A program made the translations under genes and the position numbers. Shown piece by piece: positions 9,954-18,785 of a stretch of 64,000 nt of DNA. The DNA comes from Mycolicibacterium sp. P1-18 (GTDB lineage: Bacteria; Actinomycetota; Actinomycetes; Mycobacteriales; Mycobacteriaceae). The notes under the pieces are model-generated. The model made no database searches, had not been told where the DNA came from, and worked only from the letters and a program-made list of their open reading frames with translations. Numbering within the stretch: position 1 is the stretch's first letter; each line of letters opens with the position of its first letter. Location: the NCBI RefSeq assembly GCF_008329535.1, contig NZ_NPKR01000004.1, positions 496,001 to 560,000 of the forward strand. Direction: 5' to 3'.

Positions 9954-11302
9954 GCCAGGGCCTTGTCCCACTGATTCTGGGAGTTCTCCAGCGACTGGTG
10001 CACGGTCTGGGTGCCGTTGACGGCCAACGCAATCTGGTCGACGAGGCCCTGCAGCAACTGGGGTGCACCGGCGGTCTTGGGCCACACCAGCGGGGTGCCG
10101 TTGAGACCTTCGCGGATGGGGCCGATGGCCTTGGTCACCACCTTGGCGTAGCCGTCGGAGTCGAGCACCTCGCCACGGGCGGGGTCGATGCCGGCGCCGG
10201 GGGTCGAGGAGACGACGAGGTTCTGCGGCGCGGCGGTGGCCCAGGCGATGAACGCCGACGCCGCGTCCTGGTTCTTGGTGGCGGTGGAGATGCCGAGTCC
10301 GAAGCCGGCGTCGAGCGCGGTGCGCGGGGTCTTGTTGGCACCGCCCACGGGCAGCGAGAGCGCCCCCCACTTGCCGGCGATCTTCGAAGCCGTCGGGTCC
10401 TCCGCCCGCAGCGCCATGTCGGTCCAGGTGTCGAGCATCGCACCCTGGCCGGTAAGGAAGGCGGTGTTGGCCTGGTCGAAGCCGATCTGCAGCGGGGTGG
10501 GCAACGCGGCGGGCGACACCTTGACCAAATGGTTCAGCGCGGCCACCGAGGCGTCGGAGGTGAGCTCCGGTTTGCCGTTGGCACCCAGCAGGTTTCCGCC
10601 GTATCCGGTGAGCCGGTTGATGTAGGAGCAGCCGAGGATCATCGGGACCTGCTGGCCGGAGACGATGGCGCCGTATGCGGAACCCTTGGCATCGGTGGTG
10701 ATCTTGGCCGCGGCGTCGTCGTACTCGTCCCAGGTGGTGGGCGGCGCGACCTTGTACCGGTCGAAGAGTTCGGTGTTGTAGAAGAGGATGTGGACGTCGC
10801 CGTCGTAGGGCAGGCCGTAGCGTTTGCCGTCGAGCAGGGTGTACGGGTCGTAGATCGACTTGAGGTAGCCGCTGGTGCCGATCTTCTCGCCGTTGGCGTC
10901 GATCCACCCGGTGAGGTCGGTGAGCGCGCCGGCGTCGACGAGGTCGCCGAGACCGAAGTAGAAGTAGTCGAAGACGTCGAATTCACCCGTGCCGCTTTGC
11001 ACGTCGAGGATCTGCTTGCTGGTCAGCTGGTCGTACGGCGCAGCGGTCACTTCGAGGGTGCCACCGGTGGCCGCCTTCCACTTCGGCGCCAGGACGTCGC
11101 GGAAGGACGTCACGTGCGGCTGGTTGACCAGCAGCTTGAGGGTGACGCCGTCGAAGCGTCCGCCCGTCGGCGCGGTGGTGGAGAGCGCAGCGGTGCTGCC
11201 CTCGGATCCGCACGCGGCGAGCGCGGGCGCGAACGCCATTGCGCCACCGGCGAGTCCGAGGAGTTGAAGCGCGCGGCGGCGGCTGAGATGGGCGTTGGTC
11301 AC
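9950..11302 (-). CDS. Extracellular sugar-binding lipoprotein of ABC importer
   Basis: A 450-residue solute-binding protein, first gene of the importer operon. The N-terminus carries a twin-arginine-like SRRRALQLLG, a hydrophobic stretch and the lipobox LAAC (Cys about residue 31), so it is probably exported and lipid-anchored outside the membrane. The body shows features of family 1 sugar-binding proteins: YDQLTSKQILDVQSGTG early and QTVHQSLENSQNQWDKAL at the C-terminus. It delivers substrate to the permeases encoded downstream. The ligand cannot be named; Rv2041c of M. tuberculosis is a likely counterpart. Confidence 0.92.
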   Translation of the reverse strand: MTNAHLSRRRALQLLGLAGGAMAFAPALAACGSEGSTAALSTTAPTGGRFDGVTLKLLVNQPHVTSFRDVLAPKWKAATGGTLEVTAAPYDQLTSKQILDVQSGTGEFDVFDYFYFGLGDLVDAGALTDLTGWIDANGEKIGTSGYLKSIYDPYTLLDGKRYGLPYDGDVHILFYNTELFDRYKVAPPTTWDEYDDAAAKITTDAKGSAYGAIVSGQQVPMILGCSYINRLTGYGGNLLGANGKPELTSDASVAALNHLVKVSPAALPTPLQIGFDQANTAFLTGQGAMLDTWTDMALRAEDPTASKIAGKWGALSLPVGGANKTPRTALDAGFGLGISTATKNQDAASAFIAWATAAPQNLVVSSTPGAGIDPARGEVLDSDGYAKVVTKAIGPIREGLNGTPLVWPKTAGAPQLLQGLVDQIALAVNGTQTVHQSLENSQNQWDKALA

Positions 11303-11372
11303 GTGGGAGGACGGTAAGGGAGGGGCGGCCGGTCGGGCGATGGTTTGACTCGTGGTGATCGTGGAGACGCCG

Positions 11373-11891
11373 TCAGCGTCGGGGTACCGCGGCCCGGAGC
11401 TCGGCGTAGGCGCGCACGAGCGCGTCGAGGGCGAAGCCGCGGTTCAGTCCGCTGGGGTTGGGCAGCACCCAGGCGGTCGCGCCGGCGACGTCCGTCGGCT
11501 GCCTGCCCCAGGCGACGTCACGCGTCGAGAGCATGGCCGACAGGGCACGCTTGCCCAGGAAGGCGACGACGCGGGGCTGATACCGGCGCACCTTGGCCTC
11601 GAAGGACGGCCTTGCGTCGCGGAACTCCGCGGCGGCGATCTCGGCCGCCGTCGGCGTCGGGCGCACCACCACGGCGGTGATGCCGCAGCCGTAGGTCAGC
11701 AGCTGACGTTCGTCCTCGGCGCGCAGGCGCGTGTCGGTGAACCCGGCCAGGTGCAGGACCGCCCAGAAGCGGTTGCTCGCGTTGGAGAAGTTGTGGCCGT
11801 CGGCGACCGCGCTCGACGCCGGGTTGATGCCGCAGAACACCACGTCCAACCCGGGGGCGAGCACGTCGGGGTCGTAACCTCTCGATGTCAT
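11373..11891 (-). CDS. mug: G/U mismatch-specific DNA glycosylase (Mug family)
   Basis: A 172-residue base-excision repair enzyme that removes uracil or ethenocytosine from mismatched DNA. The catalytic region is VVFCGINPASSAVADGHNFSNASNRFW (residues 17-43), with the GINP motif and Asn of Mug; the second strand-intercalating region is WVLPNPSGLNRGF near residues 141-153. The ATG at 11891 is chosen because homology begins directly after it; the open frame continues far upstream over the neighbouring aldo/keto reductase gene and that part is spurious. It could be the last gene of a unit with the aldo/keto reductase 11 bp upstream. Confidence 0.9.
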   Translation of the reverse strand: MTSRGYDPDVLAPGLDVVFCGINPASSAVADGHNFSNASNRFWAVLHLAGFTDTRLRAEDERQLLTYGCGITAVVVRPTPTAAEIAAAEFRDARPSFEAKVRRYQPRVVAFLGKRALSAMLSTRDVAWGRQPTDVAGATAWVLPNPSGLNRGFALDALVRAYAELRAAVPRR

Positions 11892-11902
11892 CTCGTCGTC
11901 AG

Positions 11903-12844
11903 TCAACTCCCCTGCGGCACTTGACGGAATCCCGGTTCGCCGGCATCGACGACGGAGTTGAACCGAATCCTGGTGTCCAGGTCGCTGATGGCTTGCACGA
12001 CGTCGTCGGGCACGGCGGTGACGTCGGCGTTCTCGGCGATGCGGGACGGTGTCACCGACGACGTGAGGACGGCGGTACCACGTTGGATGCCCCAGGCCAG
12101 AAGCACCTGGGCGGGAGTCTTGCCCAGGCGCCGCGCGGCGTCGACGATCAGCGGGTCGTCGAGCAGTCGCGGTTCCAGCGCGTGCCCCAGCGGGGCGAAC
12201 GCCAGCAGGACGATGCCCTCGGATTCGCACAGCTGATGCAGATCCCACTGCGGGTGGTACGGATGCGATTCGACCTCGACGACCGCCGGGGCGATCCTGG
12301 CGCCGGCGACCACCCTGCGGGTGCCGTCGGCGTCGATGTCGGACAGGCCGATCGCGCGGGCGAGTCCGTCGTCGACGAGACCTTCCATGGCGGACCACGT
12401 TTCGGCCAGTGTCACCCCGTCGTCGTAGACGACGGCCCCGTGCGGATGGCGCGGGTCCTGGTCGTCGCCGGGGTGGAACGCGAAGGGCGTGTGCACCAGG
12501 TACAGGTCGACCGAGTCGAGTCCGAGCTTGCGCAGACTGGCCTGCAGGGCGGGCTTGACGCGGTCGGGGCGATGGTTGTTGTTCCACAGCTTGGTGGTGA
12601 CGAACAGTTCCTCGCGCCGGATCGCGCCGGTGGCGAACAGGCTCTGAAGTGCTTCGCCGACTAGTGCCTCGTTGCGATAGCGCTCGGCGCAGTCGAGGTG
12701 CCGAAAGCCGGCCTCGACGGCGGCGACCGTGGCGTCGCGCGTCTTGGTGCTGTCGGAGACGAGCGTGCCGAATCCGAGTGCCGGAATCCGGCCGCCGCCG
12801 TGGTTCAACGCGAACGTGTGGTGGCGTGGATCGTGAATGGTCAT
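11903..12844 (-). CDS. Aldo/keto reductase
   Basis: A 313-residue NADPH-dependent carbonyl reductase, cytoplasmic. The tetrad is visible: Asp and Tyr in HLDCAERYRNE, Lys in TTKLWNNNH and His in LVHTPF. The AKR N-terminal pattern IPALGFGTL is present, and the C-terminal cofactor region includes AQVLLAWGIQRGTAVLTSSVTPSRI. It starts 7 bp after the stop of the isochorismatase-family gene on the same strand, so the two are probably co-transcribed. Confidence 0.92.
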   Translation of the reverse strand: MTIHDPRHHTFALNHGGGRIPALGFGTLVSDSTKTRDATVAAVEAGFRHLDCAERYRNEALVGEALQSLFATGAIRREELFVTTKLWNNNHRPDRVKPALQASLRKLGLDSVDLYLVHTPFAFHPGDDQDPRHPHGAVVYDDGVTLAETWSAMEGLVDDGLARAIGLSDIDADGTRRVVAGARIAPAVVEVESHPYHPQWDLHQLCESEGIVLLAFAPLGHALEPRLLDDPLIVDAARRLGKTPAQVLLAWGIQRGTAVLTSSVTPSRIAENADVTAVPDDVVQAISDLDTRIRFNSVVDAGEPGFRQVPQGS

Positions 12845-12851
12845 GTGGTGT

Positions 12852-13556
12852 CTAGCCTTTCAGGAAGTCGACGGCCTCGGCGGTGGTCCACACTGCGCTG
12901 GCCAGGAAGCGGTAGTTGACCAGCGCGGCCAGGTAGCCGTCGCCTTCGGGTAGCCGTGGGCCGGCGGTGGCGTCCTTCACGACGACGACCTCGAAGCCCT
13001 GTTCGACGAGTTCGCGCATGTGCCCTTCGACGCAAAGATTTGCGGCCATGCCGGCGAGGATCACCTGGCTGACGGATCGCTTGCGCAGCTGCAGGACGAG
13101 GTCGTTGGACTCCGGGCCGACGATCTTGTGGGGCGAGGTGATGACGGTGTGACCGTCGAGGATCTGATCGCGGTAGGCCGGCAGGAAGTCCGCGCCGGAG
13201 CCGGCGAAGCCGTCCAGCGTGTACGCGCCTTGGCGTCCGAACATGCCGACGCCTCCCATGAACGCCTCGAGGGGATCGCCGAAGCGCCACTGCGAATCGG
13301 TCGGATAGAAGTGATGCGGCGACACGGCGACGGTGATGCCGGCGAGCTTGGCGGCGTCGAACAATTCGCCGATGTGGGCCACCGTGCCGTTCTCCTCGAT
13401 GCTGTCGCCGAAGATCGCCCAGGACACACCGTCGGGACTGAGGAAGTCGATCTGCGGGTCGGTGACCACCAGGGCGGCGTGGGCGAGGTCGAGCTCGAAG
13501 CCCGAGGCGGGCAACGCGGGGTGCAGTGGTTCGGCGTAGATGGGCGGGACGGTCAT
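12852..13556 (-). CDS. Isochorismatase-family cysteine hydrolase
   Basis: A 234-residue hydrolase. The catalytic triad of the family is present: Asp in VVTDPQIDFLS, Lys in TSPHKIVGPESND and Cys in ILAGMAANLCVEGHMREL. Members hydrolyse isochorismate, nicotinamide or small amides; the substrate is unclear here. The start is ATG 13556; an in-frame ATG further upstream (13598) would run through the operator-like repeat at 13598-13612. It leads the operon containing the aldo/keto reductase, with a TetR regulator gene upstream. Confidence 0.91.
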   Translation of the reverse strand: MTVPPIYAEPLHPALPASGFELDLAHAALVVTDPQIDFLSPDGVSWAIFGDSIEENGTVAHIGELFDAAKLAGITVAVSPHHFYPTDSQWRFGDPLEAFMGGVGMFGRQGAYTLDGFAGSGADFLPAYRDQILDGHTVITSPHKIVGPESNDLVLQLRKRSVSQVILAGMAANLCVEGHMRELVEQGFEVVVVKDATAGPRLPEGDGYLAALVNYRFLASAVWTTAEAVDFLKG

Positions 13557-13597
13557 CGGGGCGATCCTCTTGTTAGCAGATGCGTACCCCGCCGACA

Positions 13598-13612
13598 ATA
13601 CGTGACCGGTCG
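13598..13612 (+). promoter_or_regulatory. Probable TetR operator, copy 1 (isochorismatase promoter)
   Basis: The 15-mer ATACGTGACCGGTCG centred on the palindrome GACCGGTC recurs exactly, inverted, at 14264-14278. It lies 41 bp upstream of the isochorismatase start. Confidence 0.75.
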
Positions 13613-13657
13613 TCTATCTACAAGGACTGCACGTCAGCTCCCATGCAGACCGCAGGA

Positions 13658-14248
13658 TCAACGCAGCAGTGCCGGGACGGTGATCGTTTCGAAGCGCGCG
13701 TACGGTGTCCGACTCCGGGTGACCTTGCCCCGCAGAGCGGCACCCTCCCACGCCTCGATCAGCGTCGCCGCCAGTTCGTCGGCGTCGAGATCGGTGCGGA
13801 TGCCGCCCGACCCGTGCTGCCCCGACCGCACACATGCCGTCAGCGCCGCGTCCCAGCGCTCGAGGATGCTCGCGAGCTGGTCGCGGACCGCGTCACTGGC
13901 GCCACCGAGCTCGAGCGACAGGTTGCCGATGAGGCAGCCGAGTAGGAAGTCGCCGTCCTCGTGCTCGTCGGCCAGCGCGTGGAAGAAGCGGACCAAACGC
14001 TCCTGCGCGGGACCGTCCGCGTCCAGGATCGGCAGGAGTCGCCGTTCGATGTCGGACCAGTAGTGCTCGAGGATCGCTGCGGCGAATGCCTCCTTGCTGG
14101 GGAAGTAGGCGTAGAACGATCCCTTGGGCACGCCGGCCGAGTCGGTGATGTCCTTGACGCCGCTCGCGGCGAAGCCGCGGCCGTGCACCAGGTCGAGTCC
14201 CGCGGACAGCAGGCGTCTACGCACGTCGGGATTCGGTGGCCGGGGCAT
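13658..14248 (-). CDS. TetR/AcrR family transcriptional regulator
   Basis: A 196-residue repressor. The HTH (residues about 8-52) includes RRRLLSAGLDLVHGRGFAASGVKDITDSAGVPKGSFYAYFPSKEAF. The C-terminal part has the TetR_C pattern of this subgroup (LLGCLIGNLSLELGGASDAVRDQLASILERW). ATG 14248 is chosen because the preceding 22 in-frame codons would cross the operator copy at 14264-14278. It is followed by the isochorismatase operon and is divergent from the HAD gene. The shared 15-bp operator suggests it represses itself, the isochorismatase and possibly the HAD gene. Confidence 0.92.
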   Translation of the reverse strand: MPRPPNPDVRRRLLSAGLDLVHGRGFAASGVKDITDSAGVPKGSFYAYFPSKEAFAAAILEHYWSDIERRLLPILDADGPAQERLVRFFHALADEHEDGDFLLGCLIGNLSLELGGASDAVRDQLASILERWDAALTACVRSGQHGSGGIRTDLDADELAATLIEAWEGAALRGKVTRSRTPYARFETITVPALLR

Positions 14249-14263
14249 GCCATCGATGGTAGC

Positions 14264-14278
14264 CGACCGGTCACGTAT
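14264..14278 (-). promoter_or_regulatory. Probable TetR operator, copy 2 (TetR/HAD divergent promoter)
   Basis: CGACCGGTCACGTAT is the exact reverse complement of 13598-13612. It lies 15 bp upstream of the TetR start and 45 bp upstream of the HAD start, so one bound repressor could cover both promoters. Confidence 0.75.
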
Positions 14279-14323
14279 GTTCGGTTTCTCGCCAAACTGG
14301 GTGGCGTCACCCATAGTGGATGG

Positions 14324-15046
14324 ATGACGCTCGAGTCCCCGCCCACTGAGCCACCGTCGGTGTTGATCTTCGACGTCAACGAGACCTTGCTCGACCTCGA
14401 ATCACTCGGCCCGCACTTCGAGCGCATGTTCGGCGGCGCCGGCGTCTACCGCACCTGGTTCGACGAGCTGATCAAGTATTCGATGACGCTGACGCTGTCC
14501 GGCTACTACGTCGACTTCTTCACCCTCGGCCGGTCGGTGCTGCAGATGCTCGCGACCACTCGCGACGTGGTGGTCACCGACGACGACCTGGACTCACTGG
14601 CCGAGGGCATGCGGACGATGCCCGCCCACCCCGACGTCGCCCCGGGCTTGGCCCGACTGCGGGACGCGGGCTACCGGCTGGTGACCCTGACCAACTCGCC
14701 ACACCGGCCCAATGTCGCTTCGCCACTCGACAATGCGGGCCTCGGCGACTTCTTCGAGCACCAGTTCACGGTGGACACCCTCGGGTTGTTCAAGCCGTCG
14801 ATCCACCTGTACCGCCGGGTGGCCGCCCAGCTCGGCGTCGACCCGTCGCACGCCATGATGGTGGCCGCGCACACGTGGGACATCCTCGGGGCACAGGGTG
14901 CCGGCTTGCGGGGCGCCCTGATTACCCGGCCCGGCCATGCACCGCTGGTAGCACCGGGCGTACCGCAGCCTGACTTGCTGGCCGTCGACGTCACCGAACT
15001 CGCTAGCCTGCTGGAGCGCCGTCCCGATACGCCTCCAACAGCCTGA
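14324..15046 (+). CDS. HAD-family hydrolase, haloacid dehalogenase type II-like
   Basis: A 240-residue HAD hydrolase. The nucleophile motif is LIFDVNETLLD (residues 14-24), motif II is TLTNSPHR, motif III includes LFKPSIHLY, and MMVAAHTWDILGAQGAGLRGALI matches the MVAAHxWDxxGA block of L-2-haloacid dehalogenases. It may therefore dehalogenate small 2-haloacids, but related phosphatases share these features. The start is ATG 14324. It is divergent from the TetR gene with the shared operator between them, and its end overlaps the convergent flavoprotein gene by 44 bp. Confidence 0.9.
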   Translation: MTLESPPTEPPSVLIFDVNETLLDLESLGPHFERMFGGAGVYRTWFDELIKYSMTLTLSGYYVDFFTLGRSVLQMLATTRDVVVTDDDLDSLAEGMRTMPAHPDVAPGLARLRDAGYRLVTLTNSPHRPNVASPLDNAGLGDFFEHQFTVDTLGLFKPSIHLYRRVAAQLGVDPSHAMMVAAHTWDILGAQGAGLRGALITRPGHAPLVAPGVPQPDLLAVDVTELASLLERRPDTPPTA

Positions 15047-16445
15047 GCCACACCTCGCTGATCGTCGGAAAGCACGGCACGGCGTGCCAAAGCCGCGCGA
15101 TCGGCACCCGGCCGGCGACGGCGACGGTGGCCGAGTGCAACATCTCCACCACTCCGGGCCCCACGAAGCTGACCCCGAGCAACGTCTGATCGTCGTCGTC
15201 GACGACCATTCGCGCGTGCCCCGTGTAGCCATCGGCGTAGAAGTTGGCGCCGGGCACCGTCATACCCATGTCGACGTCGACGGGGCGCACTCGGTGTCCC
15301 CGCATTCGCGCCTGGTCAGTGGTTAGCCCCACCGACGCCGCTTCCGGATCGGTGAAGAAGGCCTGCGGGACCGCGAGATCGTTCGCGGTGCCGACGTGCG
15401 CACTCCACGGGTTCATGTCCACCGGTCGGCCGTGGGCACGCGCGCCGATCACGGCACCGGCGATCCGCGCCTGGTACTTCCCCTGGTGGGTCAGCAACGC
15501 TTGGTGGTTGACGTCGCCGAGGGCGTACAGCCACTCACCCTCGACCCCGCGGGCCAGACACGTCTCGTCGACGTCGACCCACACGCCGGGTGCCAGCCCG
15601 ACGGACTCGAGGCCAATCTCCGCGGTGTTCGGCGTCCGGCCGGTCGCGAAGAGGATCTCGTCCACCTCGAGCCGCTCCCCGGTGTCGATGGTGACCTGGA
15701 TGGGCCCGCTCCCGTCGGGGCGACGCAGTTCGGTGACGTGCACCTCGGTGCGCACGTCCACGCCGGCGTCGACGAGTCCGCGGTGCACGTGCTCGCCGAT
15801 GAACGGCTCCATGCGCGGGAGCAATCCGGCGACGCGCGACAGCAGGGTGACCCGTGAGCCCAGACCGTGCCAGGCCGTGGCCATTTCGACGCCCACTCCC
15901 CCGGCGCCCACCACCGCCAGGCGGTCCGGAACCGCACTGCTGTCGGTGGCCCTACGGTTGGTCCAGGGCTTGGCTTCCGCGACACCAGGGAGGTCGGGTA
16001 CTGCGGCGGTGCTGCCGGTGCACACCATCACCGCGTGGCGAGCGTGCAGCTTGAGCCGTCGATCCGACGTGGTCACGACGACGCGTCTGACCCCGTCGAG
16101 GCGCGCGTGTCCGCGAATCAGGTCGACGCCCTTGCCGACGACCGCCTCGGCCACCGGCGTGTCGTCCCAATTGGTGACGTACCGGTCCCGGCGGGCGAAC
16201 ACTCCCTTTGCGTCGATCGCGCCGACGACGGCCTCGCGGGCGCCGTCGACCTTGCGCGCCTCGGCGACGGCGAGCACCGGCCGCAAGAGCGACTTGCTGG
16301 GCACGCAGCCCCAGTAGTTGCATTCACCGCCGACGAGTTCGCGCTCGACGAGGGCGACGGACAAACCTTCCGCACGAGCGCGGTCGGCGGCGTTGATGCC
16401 CACCGGTCCGCCTCCGAGGACGACGACGTCGTAGTCCTGTGACAT
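15003..16445 (-). CDS. Pyridine nucleotide-disulfide oxidoreductase (mercuric reductase/lipoamide dehydrogenase-like)
   Basis: A 480-residue FAD flavoprotein. The FAD-binding motif VVVLGGGPVGINAADRA is at the N-terminus, the redox-active disulfide is GGECNYWGCVPSK (CxxxxC), the NAD(P) motif is VVGAGGVGVEMA, and the dimerisation domain ends with HAVPCFPTISE, carrying the active-site His and Glu. No mercury-binding Cys pair is seen at the C-terminus and no mer genes are near, so the substrate is unknown. The start is ATG 16445; it follows the DUF427 gene by 13 bp and is probably co-transcribed with it. Confidence 0.9.
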   Translation of the reverse strand: MSQDYDVVVLGGGPVGINAADRARAEGLSVALVERELVGGECNYWGCVPSKSLLRPVLAVAEARKVDGAREAVVGAIDAKGVFARRDRYVTNWDDTPVAEAVVGKGVDLIRGHARLDGVRRVVVTTSDRRLKLHARHAVMVCTGSTAAVPDLPGVAEAKPWTNRRATDSSAVPDRLAVVGAGGVGVEMATAWHGLGSRVTLLSRVAGLLPRMEPFIGEHVHRGLVDAGVDVRTEVHVTELRRPDGSGPIQVTIDTGERLEVDEILFATGRTPNTAEIGLESVGLAPGVWVDVDETCLARGVEGEWLYALGDVNHQALLTHQGKYQARIAGAVIGARAHGRPVDMNPWSAHVGTANDLAVPQAFFTDPEAASVGLTTDQARMRGHRVRPVDVDMGMTVPGANFYADGYTGHARMVVDDDDQTLLGVSFVGPGVVEMLHSATVAVAGRVPIARLWHAVPCFPTISEVWLRLLEAYRDGAPAG

Positions 16446-16458
16446 GTTCTGTTTCCCT

Positions 16459-17325
16459 TCAGGTCTGGGTGCGGACGAGCACTTCCTCGGCGTCGAGTCC
16501 GCGGTCGACACCGTGGGCGATGACGGTTTGCCCGGGTTCGAGGTGAAGCTGCTGGTCGTCGAGGCGAACGTCGACCTTGTCCGGTTCAAAGGAGACGTGG
16601 TCACGTATGCGGTCCACCTCGGCCCAGGCGTCCGGGTATGACCACGCCGCGCGCAGTCGGTCACCGACGGCGTAGTAGCTCGCCAATCCCTTGTAGGGGC
16701 AGAACGTCTGTCCGTCAACCGGTCTCAGTGCGCCGTCGTCGACGTCCTCGCGCGGCACGTACCAGCGCGGCGCAAAGCCCGATTCATAGAGCACCAGCGG
16801 TCCCCCGGTCTCGGCGACCACGCGGTCACCGTCGCGAACCACCAGATGCCCTGACGTGGAGCGGATGTCGATGCGGTGGTAGAAGTCGGCGGCGTGCCCC
16901 AAGATGCGCTCGTCTTCTTCGTAGAAGGCGTCCATCGCCCGCCACGCGAACGCGACACAGCCAGCCAGGACGCTCGCATGGTCGGGCAGGGCGGCGTACT
17001 GCCAGGCCGCTCGTCTCACGTTACGATCGCCGACCCGCACGCCGTACCAGGTCACCGGTCCGAGATCAGCGTGCTCGGTGACGTGACCGTCGTCGATGAG
17101 CACTCCCGACATCACGTCCGCGTGGGGAAAGTAGGCGACGGGATAGCGGCCCGGTTCGTGCAACAACACCACGTCCTGGCTGTCGGCTATCCAGTTGTCT
17201 GCGAATCGAACTCGCATTCGACGGCGCAGCGGCTCGGCGAACAGCAACCGCGGCAGCGGTTCGGGGGTGAGGAAGTGGCCCACCGCACGAAGGGCGAGCG
17301 GGCCTTGTTGCCATGCCAATCCCAT
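16459..17325 (-). CDS. Tandem DUF427 domain protein
   Basis: A 288-residue cytoplasmic protein containing two DUF427 units. The first is around residues 30-110 (RRMRVRFADNWIADSQDVVLLHE...YFPHADV), the second around residues 160-250 (DGDRVVAETGGPLVLYE...TFCPYKGLASYY), where F/Y-C-P-Y-K-G is the domain hallmark. The function of DUF427 is not established. ATG 17325 is preceded by aggaaagg; the longer open frame upstream crosses the repeat cluster at 17363-17413. It leads a two-gene unit with the FAD oxidoreductase. Confidence 0.87.
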   Translation of the reverse strand: MGLAWQQGPLALRAVGHFLTPEPLPRLLFAEPLRRRMRVRFADNWIADSQDVVLLHEPGRYPVAYFPHADVMSGVLIDDGHVTEHADLGPVTWYGVRVGDRNVRRAAWQYAALPDHASVLAGCVAFAWRAMDAFYEEDERILGHAADFYHRIDIRSTSGHLVVRDGDRVVAETGGPLVLYESGFAPRWYVPREDVDDGALRPVDGQTFCPYKGLASYYAVGDRLRAAWSYPDAWAEVDRIRDHVSFEPDKVDVRLDDQQLHLEPGQTVIAHGVDRGLDAEEVLVRTQT

Positions 17326-17362
17326 GGGACGCCTTTCCTCACACCGGCCTCGATTGGACCGT

Positions 17363-17413
17363 GCCCATAGTGGGTCTCTCCGCCCATTATTGTGGGCGAT
17401 GCAGCCCATAATG
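17363..17413. promoter_or_regulatory. Cluster of three GCCCATA/T motifs, probable operators of the DUF427 operon
   Basis: Three GCCCAT elements begin at 17363, 17382 and 17404. The first two form dyads: CCCATAGTGGG (17364-17374) and GCCCATTATTGTGGGC (17382-17397); the third is GCCCATAATG. They lie 38-88 bp upstream of the DUF427 start and just after the end of the double-TetR gene, which is the obvious candidate binder. Confidence 0.6.
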
Positions 17414-17447
17414 TCCAGGTTCTCGACCAAGGAAGGGACCGAGGAGA

Positions 17448-18785
17448 TCAGCTCTTGGACCTGGTCCGAGATTTGTTGGGCCGCACGGCAAAGCCGGCCA
17501 CATAGTCGAGCGCGGCGTTCACGGCCGCCCGGAACGGTTCAGGGCTGCCGGTGACGTGGGTGAGCAACGTGCCCCCTTGATGGGCGGCGACCATGGCCAC
17601 GGCAAGGTGACGGGGATCAGCGTCGGGCGTGAGCTCACCTCGTCGGCACATCGCCGACAGGCCTCTCTCGAAGATCTGCAGCCAGCGCTCGTAGCCGTCG
17701 GCGAGATCGTCGAGCACGACGTCGTCGGCCTCGAGCAGTTCACCGGTGAGGGAACCGTAGACGCACCCGCCCCGCAGGTAGTCCTCACCACCCTGAGCCC
17801 AACACAGATCGGCCCAGGTGCGCATCGAGTCCAAGGTGTCGAGGTGGCCGAGCGCCTCCTGCGTGTGGAAGGCGACGACGAAGTCGGTGCGCGCCGCGAT
17901 CACCTGACGCGTGAGATCTTGCTTGTCCGTGAAGTAGTGGGAGATCTGCGATCCGCTGACGCCGACGGCACGGCGCACGTCGTCGAGGCTGGTGCCGTTC
18001 ACGCCGTGTTCGAAGATGAGTTCGGCGGCACCGTCGACGATGCGGGCGCGGGTGGCCATCCCCTTGGCGGTGAACTGCGGGGCGGCGTTGTGGTCGACGG
18101 CGGCCGGACGCCGCCGGGGTCGCGTCTTCCGCGCCGGGCGCGGGGTCCGCTCGCCCGCGTCCTTGGCGAACATGCGGACGTAGTTGACGACGAATCTGGT
18201 GACGTCGGCCAGCGGCCATTCCTGCCGGTAGGAGAACGCGAGCATGCCGGCGCCCTGATGCAGGCTCACGACCACCAGCGCCAACTCGCGTGGCTGGGCC
18301 GAACCGATCAGCAGGCCGCGGCTCTTCATCCGGGCGAACGAGTCCTCCAGCAACGTGACCCAGCGCCAGTAACCGTCGGCGAAGGTCTGCCGGGTCGCGG
18401 CGTCCGACTTCGCCAACTGACCGGCGAGCGCGTGATAGGTGGCGGTGCCGCGATAGCCGACCTTGCGCAGATAGCGCACGTTGAGGTTGGCCCACTGCTC
18501 CCAGTCCTCGAAGGTGTCGAGTCCACCCAGCTTCGGCTGACGGTGGAACTGCAACACGATCTCGACCTGGCGCTTCACGACCGCGCGGATCAGGTCTTGC
18601 CGGTCGACGAAGTAGTGGTTGAGTTGCGAACCACTGACCGACGCCACCTGACGCACCTTGTCCAGGTTGAACGCCGTCAGCCCGTCGGCGAGCAGGACGT
18701 CGGCGGCCGCACGCAAGATCCGCTCCCGGGTCGCAAGACCCTTGGCGGTGAAACTCCGGCTCTCCGACGCATCAGCGGTGGTCAT
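17448..18785 (-). CDS. Fused double TetR-family regulator
   Basis: A 445-residue protein made of two complete TetR repressors in tandem. Unit 1 has FTAKGLATRERILRAAADVLLADGL...VSGSQLNHYFVDRQDLIRAV (residues about 12-70); unit 2 repeats it from about residue 230 with FTAKGMATRARIVDGAAELIFEHGV...VSGSQISHYFTDKQDL. Each HTH is followed by its own helical ligand domain, with the paralogous segments ELALVVVSLHQGAGML and HLAVAMVAAHQGGTLL. This looks like duplication and fusion, giving a covalent pseudo-dimer. It is upstream of and co-directional with the DUF427/oxidoreductase operon, whose promoter holds three repeated motifs. Confidence 0.92.
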   Translation of the reverse strand: MTTADASESRSFTAKGLATRERILRAAADVLLADGLTAFNLDKVRQVASVSGSQLNHYFVDRQDLIRAVVKRQVEIVLQFHRQPKLGGLDTFEDWEQWANLNVRYLRKVGYRGTATYHALAGQLAKSDAATRQTFADGYWRWVTLLEDSFARMKSRGLLIGSAQPRELALVVVSLHQGAGMLAFSYRQEWPLADVTRFVVNYVRMFAKDAGERTPRPARKTRPRRRPAAVDHNAAPQFTAKGMATRARIVDGAAELIFEHGVNGTSLDDVRRAVGVSGSQISHYFTDKQDLTRQVIAARTDFVVAFHTQEALGHLDTLDSMRTWADLCWAQGGEDYLRGGCVYGSLTGELLEADDVVLDDLADGYERWLQIFERGLSAMCRRGELTPDADPRHLAVAMVAAHQGGTLLTHVTGSPEPFRAAVNAALDYVAGFAVRPNKSRTRSKS

